A stretch of DNA of 64,000 nucleotides from Hyphomicrobium sp. Lineage in GTDB: Bacteria > Pseudomonadota > Alphaproteobacteria > Rhizobiales > Hyphomicrobiaceae. How positions within the stretch are numbered: position 1 is the first letter of the stretch; the number at the start of each line of letters is the position of its first letter. The translations under genes were made by a program, and so were the position numbers. The stretch covers positions 194,982-258,981 of the forward strand of contig RXJH01000007.1 in NCBI GenBank assembly GCA_003987725.1, written 5' to 3'. Positions 27,052 through 35,584 of this stretch are shown here, piece by piece. The notes below the pieces were generated by a model. It was not told the origin of the DNA. It was given only the letters and a program-made list of their open reading frames with translations, and made no database searches.

Positions 27052-27544
27052 TCATCTATCACGCACATCGAGGTGCCCCGGATTGATGACCGGCTTGCTC
27101 AAATTTATGCGTTGGCAGATCGCATCGTAAAGCGCCTCGATGCGGGCTTCGTAATAGGTGACCACGGCTTGCCGGTCGGCGCTCGCCCGCAATGCGCCTC
27201 GAATGCATGTCGGAGACGGCCTGAAAACACTGGTGCTCGTGAAGAACGCTGATGAGCTTCTTTCGTCTGTTGGCCGTTTCTGCGATCGCGTAAGCGAAGC
27301 GATGAAATCGGTTGTTCGCGAAAAACGCGATGACGATATCGTCGGGATCAGGATCGTAATCCTCTACCGCGACAACGGGCATCCCCATGTAGTGATGATC
27401 GAAGCGCCCGAACTCCGCTGTCGTCACGATCAATACGTCTTGCGAGCGTAAAACCTATAGTCCAGCTGTTATGAACAGCCCGAGATACGGCGCCGTTCCG
27501 GTATTCATAGGCGACACCGGCGAAGCTAAAATGATGCGCCCCAT
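27052..27544 (-). pseudogene. decayed GT4-type glycosyltransferase (nonsense mutation plus frameshift/deletion)
   Basis: A gene remnant on the minus strand. From the ATG at 27544 (AGGGAA upstream) it reads MGRIILASPVSPMNTGTAPY, a typical glycosyltransferase start, then hits an amber stop at 27455-27457. The same frame continues at once with DVLIVTTAEFGRFDHHYMGM and IAFFANNRFHRFAYAIAE. Near 27210 the sense switches to another frame that ends RINLSKPVINPGHLDVRDR at 27052. The total span is far too short for a GT4 enzyme (about 165 codons), so a large internal deletion is likely as well. Not expected to be functional. Confidence 0.7.
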
Positions 27545-27860
27545 AAAAGTTCCCTGCCGAAAACACAGCGTTTCGGTGATGCACGCCCCAAGAAACAACA
27601 GCATAGATCATTGGATGCCCCAACGAAGCAGATCGATAGGCCTATCCCGTTAAACGTAGCCTTGGCTCCGCAACGGCCTTCGTCGTAGGGAAGCACCGCT
27701 ACGCAGGTTTCATTTTTTCAGAAGAGACAGGAGCGCCGGATAGCCGGCGAATGTTACAAGCCCGCATATTGAAGAAAATAAATCGATGCAGCTCTCAAAA
27801 TCATTGCTGCTCGATAAGGCGGCCCCAAGATCGGCGAGGCCGCCCCGATCGTCTCGAAGT
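27545..27860. other. intergenic stretch next to the pseudogene
   Basis: About 315 bp with no supportable gene. Short open frames here lack ribosome binding sites and recognisable products. It probably belongs to the same decayed segment. Confidence 0.4.
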
Positions 27861-28088
27861 TCAAGTCCGGCTACCGTGGAAAACACCGCAGTTCAACCAA
27901 CCGAACATTCTGTTGCCGAGCCTCTGCGTCTTGTAGAAAGCCGCATCCGCAAGGGCTGTAGTGCGGACGAAAGCACTATCGATACCCGTCCGTACCGTAC
28001 CCAAGCCGAGCCAATGCGCCTCCGATGCAGCAGGCGCGGCTACCGTGGCAATACTGATCATGACCGCTAATGTGAGATGCTTTGACAT
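27861..28088 (-). CDS. small exported protein (75 aa)
   Basis: Begins MSKHLTLAVMISIATVAAPA, a signal peptide, with AAAGGAG eight bases before the ATG, which decides the start over the in-frame ATG at 28109. The mature part (about 50 residues) includes GLGTVRTGIDSAFVRTTALA and one cysteine near the end. No family recognised. Expected in the periplasm. Confidence 0.5.
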   Translation of the reverse strand: MSKHLTLAVMISIATVAAPAASEAHWLGLGTVRTGIDSAFVRTTALADAAFYKTQRLGNRMFGWLNCGVFHGSRT

Positions 28089-28262
28089 GCATAAAACTCC
28101 TTTAGACACGCAGTAATTCAGCGAGACTATGCCGCAGTTTTTAAACGACGAGCGCTGTCGCTGATCTTGGTTAGTTGTAAATTAAGTCTGCAAATGAGCA
28201 TTAAAGGCTCTGAAACCTCTAGCCACTCTGAACGTTGACCGATCAAACTGCGGAGCACTTAT

Positions 28263-28850
28263 ATGATCCTCTATTACTCACCCGGAGCCTGCAGTCTCGC
28301 GAGTCACATTGCGCTGGAAGAAGCCGGCATGAAGTTCAAATTGGCTAAGGTGGATCTCAAAACGCATAAGCTCGAAGACGGCCGCTCGTATTTAGACATC
28401 AATCCAAAGGGCTATGTCCCGGCACTTCAGTTCGACGACGGCCAAGTCCTGACGGAAAACGTCGCCATTCTAAGTTTTATCGCCGGCAATTACCCGGGGC
28501 TCATGGCTCCGGGGCAATTCGGCGTTTACAGGCTTCTAGAGATGCTCGCATTTATCTCGAGCGAAATTCACAAGTCTTTCGCGCCGTTGTTTCGTAACTC
28601 GGCGACAGACACCGACAAGACCGCCGCGGCCGCAAAAGTCCGCGAGAAATTCAAGGAAATCGCCGCCCAAACGAAAGGCCCGTATCTTTTCGGCGAACAC
28701 GCGACCGTCGCCGATTTTTATCTTTTCGTGATGTTGCTCTGGGCCGCGTCGAACAAGATCGATTTTCCGAAGCCGCTGAAGACCCTCTTCGAGCATGCCC
28801 GAGCCCGCCCAACAGTAGACGTCGCGCTGAAGCAAGAAGGCCTGGCCTGA
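28263..28850 (+). CDS. glutathione S-transferase (beta-class-like)
   Basis: A 195-residue GST. The N-terminal thioredoxin-like domain begins MILYYSPGACSLASHIALEE, where the Y-S-P-G-A-C-S-L-A pattern with its cysteine is typical of bacterial beta-class enzymes; NPKGYVPAL and the following TENVAILSFIA form the glutathione site. The C-terminal helical domain holds TVADFYLFVMLLWA. It conjugates glutathione to electrophiles in the cytoplasm. It is isolated from the glycan genes by orientation. Confidence 0.88.
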   Translation: MILYYSPGACSLASHIALEEAGMKFKLAKVDLKTHKLEDGRSYLDINPKGYVPALQFDDGQVLTENVAILSFIAGNYPGLMAPGQFGVYRLLEMLAFISSEIHKSFAPLFRNSATDTDKTAAAAKVREKFKEIAAQTKGPYLFGEHATVADFYLFVMLLWAASNKIDFPKPLKTLFEHARARPTVDVALKQEGLA

Positions 28851-28949
28851 TGACCATCTAAACTGCCGCTTCGACGACGCAAGGCAACAGATGATCGACC
28901 AACGCCTGCTGGAGCGGCCGCAATGATTGCTTCGCGCAGCGCAAGAATT

Positions 28950-29639
28950 CTATAAAGTTGCGTAGGTATTCACCGCGGCAACGAGATCGGTAAAAACTTT
29001 CCCCTTGCCGTCTTTCATAACGAGCGCCGCAGTACAGCGTTCACGCACGATCGTGCCGTCATGAATTGCGAGGATCATGGCGCGATCAGCCCGCTTCTCG
29101 AATATCTCTCGATGACACTTTTCCTGGAAGCGATGATCGCCGACAAGAATGACCTCGTCGATCAGAAAACATTCAAAATCAATTGCCAGCGACAACGCGA
29201 ATGCCAAGCGCATCCGCATGCCGTTTGAGTAATATTTGAAAGGCGTATGAAGCTGCCGTCCGATCTCAGAGAAATCGCTGACGAACTCATACGTCTCTTT
29301 GAACGGAACATCATAAATTCGCGCGATGAAGCGAACGTTGTCGAATCCTGTGAGTTCGCCTTGGAAGCCTCCAGACAACGCTAGCGGCCAGGACATCGTG
29401 AGCCCGCGATCGATTGTACCGCTGGTCGCGACCTGAACGCCGGACAAGATTTGAATGAGCGTCGACTTTCCGGCGCCATTTCTCCCGAGAACAGCAAGGC
29501 GCTCTCCTCGGCCCACGCGAAACGAAATGCCGTTCAGCACGCGCCGGACGCCAATATCTGTATGAAATTCTTTTACGAGATCGCGAACAACGATCGCGTC
29601 GTCATTTGGCGCCAGAATTGTTGATTGTCTTCCGGTCAT
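28950..29639 (-). CDS. kpsT: capsule polysaccharide ABC exporter ATPase (KpsT-like)
   Basis: A 229-residue ATPase. Walker A is LGRNGAGKSTLIQ; the signature region is YSNGMRMRLAFALSLA, as in KpsT/Wzt exporters rather than importers; Walker B is FLIDEVILVGD. The length matches KpsT and there is no added C-terminal glycan-binding domain as in some Wzt proteins. It drives export of polysaccharide with the KpsM-like permease, which is divergently encoded 1.8 kb away. It is 18 bp downstream of a KpsE-like gene on the same strand. Confidence 0.88.
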   Translation of the reverse strand: MTGRQSTILAPNDDAIVVRDLVKEFHTDIGVRRVLNGISFRVGRGERLAVLGRNGAGKSTLIQILSGVQVATSGTIDRGLTMSWPLALSGGFQGELTGFDNVRFIARIYDVPFKETYEFVSDFSEIGRQLHTPFKYYSNGMRMRLAFALSLAIDFECFLIDEVILVGDHRFQEKCHREIFEKRADRAMILAIHDGTIVRERCTAALVMKDGKGKVFTDLVAAVNTYATL

Positions 29640-29657
29640 GTACTTCCCGAGAAACCC

Positions 29658-30878
29658 CTATCTTTCAGCGTGCGCCAGCACTTCGAGCACAAGTTTCCGG
29701 CCAATTGCATAGGCGAGACTGCACAGTGCGAATACGCCTATGAGCTGCAGCAACCGCCGGGGATAGATCGGATAGTCGGGAGCCGTTGGAGAACTGATGT
29801 TCTCGAGAAAAATCTGCTGCCGGGATGCCTCGATACGCGCCAGTTCCAACGCGGATTGAGCCGATGCAAATGTACGTTCGGCAAATTCGCGATTGAGCGT
29901 TAGCATTTCATATTCAGCGATGAGCGGCGCAAGAGACTGGTCGGAACCGGCGAGCAACCGTCGCTCTTGCGCAATCTGATCGTTGATCGCCGCTATTCGA
30001 CGCTGAAGCGACGTCGCCTGCGGGCTGTCCGGGGAGGAGCTCGTCAACTCTGCAAGCTCGGCCTTCGTTTTCGCAATGTCGAGCGAAAGCTGGGTAATGG
30101 TATCGAGAGCCGACGCGGAAATCTTTCCGGGATCGATCATCCGGTTCTTCTTGCGAAATTCGGTTATCTTATTGACGGCATCCTGCGCATTGAGCCGGCT
30201 ATCTTCCACCGTTTGCGCAGCGGTCGCGACGGCATCCCCTTGGGCTCTAGCACTGATGTGATTGACGAGCGTCTCGGCCGAGCCCAGGAGAACTTCCGTT
30301 ATTATTTTCGCATCGTCAGGGCGAAATGCTTGCACGCGAAGGGTGCTGATGCCCGTCGTCTGATCGTAGTCGATCGTCAGGAATCGATTGAAGTGCTTCC
30401 ACAGATGCTCTTGCGACTGCTTGAAAAGGAAACTTGGATAGCGCCACAGGAAATCCGCCTCAGGACGATTTAATCGTTCAAGCAAGCCCGCTTGCGAAAC
30501 AAGCACCTTAAGAGCATCTCGCGAACGCATGTACGCGTGAACAATGTAAGCGTCGTTCGTCATTCCGGCGCCGCCGACCTCCTGCATGAGGCCACTTAGG
30601 GACGACGTGCCGAGACTGGGGTTGCGGACAATGAACTTGGATTCCGCTTCATAGCGATCAGCCGCGATCGCGAATAAATAGATCGCGGCAAGTACAGTTG
30701 GAGCGCCAACGAATATGAGGAACCAGCGCCAAGCCGCCACGAAATGAAGGAATGGATTTTTGCGTTCAATTGCGGATGCACCAGGGCCGGCCCCAACCGG
30801 CACGAGTTCGACCGTCTCTAATTCGAGCGCAGACCTTTTCAACTGCAAGGACTGCCCTCCATAATAAAATGCCCTCAA
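29658..30878 (-). CDS. KpsE/Wzz-like polysaccharide export inner-membrane protein, copy 1
   Basis: A 406-residue protein with an N-terminal membrane helix (about residues 50-70), a long coiled-coil periplasmic domain (KTKAELAELTSSSPD, RRIAAINDQIAQERRLLAG) and a proline-rich segment (PTAPDYPIYPRR) before the C-terminal membrane helix. This is the polysaccharide co-polymerase / KpsE layout that links the ABC exporter with the outer-membrane channel. It precedes the KpsT gene by 18 bp. A second, diverged member lies at 32304. Confidence 0.85.
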   Translation of the reverse strand: MRAFYYGGQSLQLKRSALELETVELVPVGAGPGASAIERKNPFLHFVAAWRWFLIFVGAPTVLAAIYLFAIAADRYEAESKFIVRNPSLGTSSLSGLMQEVGGAGMTNDAYIVHAYMRSRDALKVLVSQAGLLERLNRPEADFLWRYPSFLFKQSQEHLWKHFNRFLTIDYDQTTGISTLRVQAFRPDDAKIITEVLLGSAETLVNHISARAQGDAVATAAQTVEDSRLNAQDAVNKITEFRKKNRMIDPGKISASALDTITQLSLDIAKTKAELAELTSSSPDSPQATSLQRRIAAINDQIAQERRLLAGSDQSLAPLIAEYEMLTLNREFAERTFASAQSALELARIEASRQQIFLENISSPTAPDYPIYPRRLLQLIGVFALCSLAYAIGRKLVLEVLAHAER

Positions 30879-31034
30879 AAATCCAGGCTGCAGCCATCAG
30901 GCTACCGAACGCGATCTCGCCTATAAATTCAATAGAAGTAATTGATGAGCCGGGGCTTTGACCTCTTCCGGCCACTCGATAATATATGAGGGCATCACGT
31001 TGTTGGGAAATCAAAGTACGCTGTGGGGGAGACG

Positions 31035-31460
31035 ATGCGCGTAACGGAACGGATCCTTCTGGCGATATGCATATTATTTTCCGCGCTTGCCGGATGTTCA
31101 GCCAATCTGGCTACGCCAACAGCGACCAATGGCGGCCTCAGCCTCTCATCTAGTGGCTCAGAAGCCACACAGGCGAACGATAGCAAACCGTTGGCCGTGG
31201 CAGGCGCGGGAAGCGGAACCGCGACGAACGCACCCTCCACGTCGGCGCAGCGGCAGATGGTGATCGGATTCAAGCACGCGACAGTAATCCTTTATGGATC
31301 GCCGAGCAGCAATGACGGGGAACGCGTGCCGGCGAACTCTCTATCCGTGCCCTTCAAGCCGAGCGCCCAGTCGGACAGCGGAGCGCGCATTCAAATCATG
31401 ACCGTCGATGGACCGCGCTGGATTGCAAAGTCTGATCTTACTTTCGGGCCGGGCGCCTGA
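31035..31460 (+). CDS. small lipoprotein upstream of the KpsM-like gene
   Basis: A 141-residue predicted lipoprotein: the signal peptide MRVTERILLAICILFSALAG ends at a lipobox cysteine (L-A-G-C, Cys21). GGGGGAG is 4 bases before the ATG. A Ser/Thr/Ala-rich linker follows, then a small beta-rich domain (about residues 75-140) that may be SH3-like (TVILYGSPSSND, RWIAKSDLTFG). It is 29 bp upstream of the exporter permease and probably co-transcribed, so an assembly or anchoring role in the export machine is possible. Confidence 0.6.
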   Translation: MRVTERILLAICILFSALAGCSANLATPTATNGGLSLSSSGSEATQANDSKPLAVAGAGSGTATNAPSTSAQRQMVIGFKHATVILYGSPSSNDGERVPANSLSVPFKPSAQSDSGARIQIMTVDGPRWIAKSDLTFGPGA

Positions 31461-31489
31461 ATTGAAAGCAATGAGTCGTCGAATGCTGA

Positions 31490-32290
31490 ATGCGGGTTTG
31501 TAGAATGGCTGGCGAGTTTCAACGTGGCCTGAAGACTCAGATTCGATGTATCAGCGCCTTGATAATTCGCGACGTCATGAGCCATTACGGCCGCGCCAAT
31601 ATCGGCTTCCTTTGGATCGTGCTCGAGCCTCTGATCCTGGCCACCGGCGTCATGACAATCTGGCATACTTTAAAGCCGTCCTTTGAGCATGGCGTGCCGA
31701 TTTTGCGCATGGCCTTCACCTGCTATCTGCCTTTGACGTTGTGGCGCCACCTCACGAACTCGTGCCTCGGCCTTCTCTCCCATAGCTATGGCCTGCTCTA
31801 CCACCGGCGCATCACGCTCGTAGACATCGTAATCTCTAGGCTTGCGCTCGAGGCAATGGGCACCACAACCGCCCTCGTGTTCGCGTATTTGGTTCTTGCG
31901 GCAGCCGACCTCATCGAACTCCCGACCGAGCCAAGTTGGGCGGTGGCAGGATGGATATCCATGATTGTCCTGGCGGGCGGGATGGGATTCATCCTCGCGA
32001 TTCTGAGCGAATATTCCGAAGCGACGCAAAGATTTGTGCAACCGATGCAGTACCTGATGCTGCCGCTCTCCGGAGCGTTCTTTATGGTCGACTGGCTTCC
32101 GACTTCTGCACAATCGATCGCGCTGCTAAATCCGACTGTGCATTGCTATGAAATGTTTCGCGCCGGCGTCCTCGGCGATTCCGTCGTGACGCACTTTACG
32201 CCGTGGTATCCAGCACTATGCGGTATGGTGCTGTTCGCTATCGGCATTTACGGACTGGATTCGTTGCGAAGTAAGCTCCATCCTAATTGA
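31490..32290 (+). CDS. kpsM: capsule polysaccharide ABC exporter permease (KpsM-like)
   Basis: A 266-residue ABC-2 type membrane protein with about six helices. It has the KpsM-type opening (IRDVMSHYGRANIGFLWIVL-like segment, ending in EPLILATG) and the C-terminal FFMVDWLPTSAQSIALLNP segment before the last helices. ATG at 31505 is an alternative start. It forms the membrane channel with the KpsT-like ATPase encoded on the other strand at 28950. It converges on the second KpsE-like gene. Confidence 0.87.
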   Translation: MRVCRMAGEFQRGLKTQIRCISALIIRDVMSHYGRANIGFLWIVLEPLILATGVMTIWHTLKPSFEHGVPILRMAFTCYLPLTLWRHLTNSCLGLLSHSYGLLYHRRITLVDIVISRLALEAMGTTTALVFAYLVLAAADLIELPTEPSWAVAGWISMIVLAGGMGFILAILSEYSEATQRFVQPMQYLMLPLSGAFFMVDWLPTSAQSIALLNPTVHCYEMFRAGVLGDSVVTHFTPWYPALCGMVLFAIGIYGLDSLRSKLHPN

Positions 32291-32303
32291 GAGCCCGCAA
32301 TGC

Positions 32304-33497
32304 TCAGTCATGTTGGGATTCCACGACATGCTCTTTGAATCCCGAAATTACCAGCCATAGCACGAGAAGCATCACAACATTGAGCCCAGCGACCGTGGCT
32401 ATATTTTTAAGCCGCGTAGGCGCCATCGAGCTATCTGGTGCAGTTGGTTCGACAATGCGCTCCAGATAAAGCTGCTGCCTCCTGGCGTTCTGTTGGGCCG
32501 TTTCGAGAGATCTGCGGACGGATGTAAGAGTCTCTTTGGCGAATTGTTGATCCAGGAGCAGCCGCTCGTAGCGCGCGAGTTGATCGGCAATCCCATCTTT
32601 CGGATCGGCGATCTTCTGCCGTTCCGCCGAAATTTGTGACTGCAGAGCCTCTGCCCGGACCCGAAGACTTGGCAATTGAGGATTGGTGCCGGCACCTTTT
32701 GAGATTTCCCGGATCTGAGCCTGGAGTTGCGCGCGCTCTGCTTCCAGCCGCGCGATAACCTCGACCACCACGATCGCAGAACCGGAGGCATCGATCATCA
32801 ATTCTTTGTTGCGAAACTGCGTAATTGCAATCTGTGCCGACACCATCCGCTCTTCAGCACGGCGAACTTCTCGCTCGGCAAGACGCACGGCATCTTCCTG
32901 CATCCGAGCATTCATCCGATTGACCACTTCTTCCGCGAGCGAGAGCAGCGCCAAGCTGACATCTTTCGCATCCTCAGGAGCAAATGCATGCACGTTCAAT
33001 GTCACTATTCCGGTGGTGCTGCCATATCGGGTCGTGATCATCCAATTCAGGTACTTGTAAAATTCTTCCTTGCTGTCGTTGAAAAAGATCGACGGAAATC
33101 GCGCGATGAAGTCAGCGCTTGGCGGTCCGAAAATCTTCCGAACCGGCAGACGCTCTGCGAGGCTGTCGGCAGCACTGCGCGATGATAAGAAAGCCTGCAC
33201 CGAGTAGACGTCATCCTCTACCCTTCCGATGCCGCTCATTTGCAGGAGTGCACCAAATCCTGATGAACCGGCCGGCTTTTCGGATGTCCGCAAGACAAAC
33301 TGCGATTCAGAGACGTATTGGTCGGTGGCAACTAATCCATAATAGCCGATCGCCAAGATCGACGGCAGCAACCAAACACAGATACGCGTGTACTTTAAGA
33401 ACGCTCCCCGTTCAGTTTCGGACCGTTTGCGAAACGAAGCGGTACGAGCGCCATCCGCTCCTCTTTTTAGCGTTTCGGCTCTGTCGGCTGCAGTCAT
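32304..33497 (-). CDS. KpsE/Wzz-like polysaccharide export inner-membrane protein, copy 2
   Basis: A 397-residue protein with an N-terminal helix near residues 36-55 (WLLPSILAIGYYGLVA), a periplasmic coiled-coil region (RLEAERAQLQAQIREISK) and a C-terminal helix (GLNVVMLLVLWLVISGF). It shares YVSESQFVLRTS and the 'SFL/SSR..AD.LAERL' style region with copy 1 but is clearly diverged. The FVLRTSEKPAG segment replaces FIVRNPSLGTS. Two different co-polymerases around one exporter is unusual. Confidence 0.83.
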   Translation of the reverse strand: MTAADRAETLKRGADGARTASFRKRSETERGAFLKYTRICVWLLPSILAIGYYGLVATDQYVSESQFVLRTSEKPAGSSGFGALLQMSGIGRVEDDVYSVQAFLSSRSAADSLAERLPVRKIFGPPSADFIARFPSIFFNDSKEEFYKYLNWMITTRYGSTTGIVTLNVHAFAPEDAKDVSLALLSLAEEVVNRMNARMQEDAVRLAEREVRRAEERMVSAQIAITQFRNKELMIDASGSAIVVVEVIARLEAERAQLQAQIREISKGAGTNPQLPSLRVRAEALQSQISAERQKIADPKDGIADQLARYERLLLDQQFAKETLTSVRRSLETAQQNARRQQLYLERIVEPTAPDSSMAPTRLKNIATVAGLNVVMLLVLWLVISGFKEHVVESQHD

Positions 33498-33653
33498 TGA
33501 CCTGGCTCGATCCTTCTCATGTCCGAATTGTCGTACCCGGTCAGTTCTATATACGTCTCTATATTGAAAACCCGCGGCGACTTCCCGGTTGACCGCTTCC
33601 TGCGTATAGCCTTTTTATTTCAGTTTCCCACCGAAATCCCGTGAAGGTGCAAA

Positions 33654-34448
33654 TTGCAACAACACACGGCATTCCGCCATGCTGTCATCACCGGAGCCAG
33701 CAGCGGGCTCGGTGCTGCGTTGGCCGTGAGACTTGCGCATAGCGGGGCCACTCTCACACTTTTTGGACGTGACAAGGCCCGCCTTGAGAAGGTAGCAGCC
33801 GACTGCACGCGGCGAGGTGCACAGGTACGCACTGTCATCTGCGACGTCGGCGATGCGGCCGGAATGAAGAAGGCTCTGCTCCACGCAGATGACATGACGC
33901 CTGTCGACCTGATTGCTGCAAATGCCGGATTAGGCGGTCGCGATGTTCTTGCAGGACCAAATGGCGAAACTATTGAATTGGCCCGCAATATTTGCGACGT
34001 AAACATCCACGGGGTCTTCAATACAATTATCCCCTTGATCGATTCCTTCATCAAGCGAAGGAATGGCCATGTCGTCATCATCAGTTCAATTATGGCATTT
34101 CAGGGCCTCCCGGAAGCGCCGGTCTACTCGGCGTCCAAGGCCGCATCCCGCATTTACGGGCAGGGGATCCGAAGGATGCTAAAGCCTCACAACGTTCAAG
34201 TCATGGTCGCATGTCCAGGATTCATAGACACCCCTATGAGCGCCAGCCTTTCCTATCCGAAACCGTTTTCCATGAGCGCCGAAGCCGCAGCTGACCGCAT
34301 AGTTCAGGCGATCGAACGGAAAAAATCCGAAATCGTATTCCCCTGGCAGCTCCGTTTTTTGCTTCGGCTCGTCAATAGCATGCCTGCGAATTGGGCAGAT
34401 CGAATTCTCGCGGTGGTTAAATCGCTGGCTATCGGGAGATCTCATTGA
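33654..34448 (+). CDS. SDR-family reductase (3-ketosphinganine-reductase-like)
   Basis: A 264-residue classical SDR whose best start is TTG at 33654, with GAAGG 6 bases upstream. The cofactor loop is TGASSGLGAALAVRLA followed by FGRDKARLE, which fits NADPH. N-A-G is present and the catalytic set is ISSIMAF and Y-S-A-S-K. The C-terminal part after GFIDTPMSASL is longer and hydrophobic, like the KDSR and DltE-type reductases. It overlaps the YghO-like gene by one base, so the two are co-translated. A role as ketosphinganine reductase is inference from this pairing and from the oxoamine synthase at 52300. Confidence 0.8.
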   Translation: MQQHTAFRHAVITGASSGLGAALAVRLAHSGATLTLFGRDKARLEKVAADCTRRGAQVRTVICDVGDAAGMKKALLHADDMTPVDLIAANAGLGGRDVLAGPNGETIELARNICDVNIHGVFNTIIPLIDSFIKRRNGHVVIISSIMAFQGLPEAPVYSASKAASRIYGQGIRRMLKPHNVQVMVACPGFIDTPMSASLSYPKPFSMSAEAAADRIVQAIERKKSEIVFPWQLRFLLRLVNSMPANWADRILAVVKSLAIGRSH

Positions 34449-35584
34449 TGGCCGAGTCTATTTCCATAAAGGAAGTCACAACGAAGAGAGATCTGCGTGC
34501 CTGGCTTAAAGTGCCCTATACGGTATTTAAGAACGATCCGTTCTGGGTAGCAACGCCAGACATTCTTGAACGCGAGCAGGTCTCGCGCAAACACAATCCA
34601 TTTTTCACGTCCGGAGAAGCCGCATTTTTTGTCGCGTATCGGGGAAGCGAGCCGGTCGGCCGCATCTCGGCACAAATCAATCACCGGTACTTGGCGCAAC
34701 ACCAGGACGAGACCGGCCACTTCGGATTTTTCGATTGCATCGATGATAAGAAGGTTGCTGAGGCGTTGGTTGGCGCGGCGACAGACTGGCTTCGCCATCG
34801 CGGAATGAAGCGCATGATGGGCCCGTTTTGCCTGAGCATAAATGAGGAATGCGGTCTCCTCGTCAGTGGTTTCGAAACAACGCCCTCGATTTTGACAAGA
34901 CATAGCCGTCCGTGGATCGGACCGCTTTTGGAAACGTGCGGACTAAATAAATCGATGGACTTGTTCGCCTATCGCGCGAGTCCCGCCACCTCGGTCCCGC
35001 AGATCGATCGTCTGGCACGATTGGCGCGTGAAACTAGTCGGATCAAGATTCGACAATTCGATATGGCGCGTTATGCAGATGACGTCAGAATCGTTTTCGA
35101 CATCTTCAACGATGCATGGCGTGACAACTGGGGCTTTGTGCCGTTCTCAGACGCCGAAATCAACGCGATGATCACCCAAACCCGGCCAATAATGCGCGGG
35201 AAATTTGGCCGTATCGTCGAAGTCGATGGCATTCCGTCGGCGATGATGGTCGCCTTGCCGGATCTCAATCGAGCCTTAGCTCCCTTCAATGGGCGGCTTT
35301 TGCCCTTTAACTGGCTGAAGCTCGTTCATGCGGTTTGGTCCGATCGCTGGAAATCGGCGCGAATACCCCTTCTGGGCATTCGTCAGAACTTGCGCCGAAC
35401 GGCATTGGCCCCCGTTATTCTTTCGCTCCTTGTTTCGGAATTCATGCAACTTGGCCGCGACTACGATCTCGATTGGGTGGAGTTCTCTTGGGTTCTCGAA
35501 ATCAATGAACCCATGGTCAAGCTCGCGGAGCTTGCAGCTGGACCGCCGAGTAAAGTGTTCAGAATATATGAAGTGCTGGTCTGA
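34448..35584 (+). CDS. YghO-like GNAT protein, possible ceramide synthase
   Basis: A 378-residue GNAT-fold protein of the YghO type: VPYTVFKNDPFWVATPDILE, KHNPFFTSGEAAFFVAYRGS, then VGRISAQINHRY, ending around LDWVEFSWVLEINEPM. The N-terminal half holds the acyl-CoA-binding-like core. Bacterial ceramide synthase from Caulobacter is of this general GNAT/YghO type, which makes N-acylation of a sphingoid base a reasonable guess. It starts inside the SDR stop (TGATG). It could instead acylate a sugar amine. Confidence 0.7.
   Translation: MAESISIKEVTTKRDLRAWLKVPYTVFKNDPFWVATPDILEREQVSRKHNPFFTSGEAAFFVAYRGSEPVGRISAQINHRYLAQHQDETGHFGFFDCIDDKKVAEALVGAATDWLRHRGMKRMMGPFCLSINEECGLLVSGFETTPSILTRHSRPWIGPLLETCGLNKSMDLFAYRASPATSVPQIDRLARLARETSRIKIRQFDMARYADDVRIVFDIFNDAWRDNWGFVPFSDAEINAMITQTRPIMRGKFGRIVEVDGIPSAMMVALPDLNRALAPFNGRLLPFNWLKLVHAVWSDRWKSARIPLLGIRQNLRRTALAPVILSLLVSEFMQLGRDYDLDWVEFSWVLEINEPMVKLAELAAGPPSKVFRIYEVLV

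Noticed and set aside
27158-27451. 97-residue plus-strand frame over the pseudogene
   Set aside because: The minus-strand readings give recognisable glycosyltransferase fragments; the plus frame does not.
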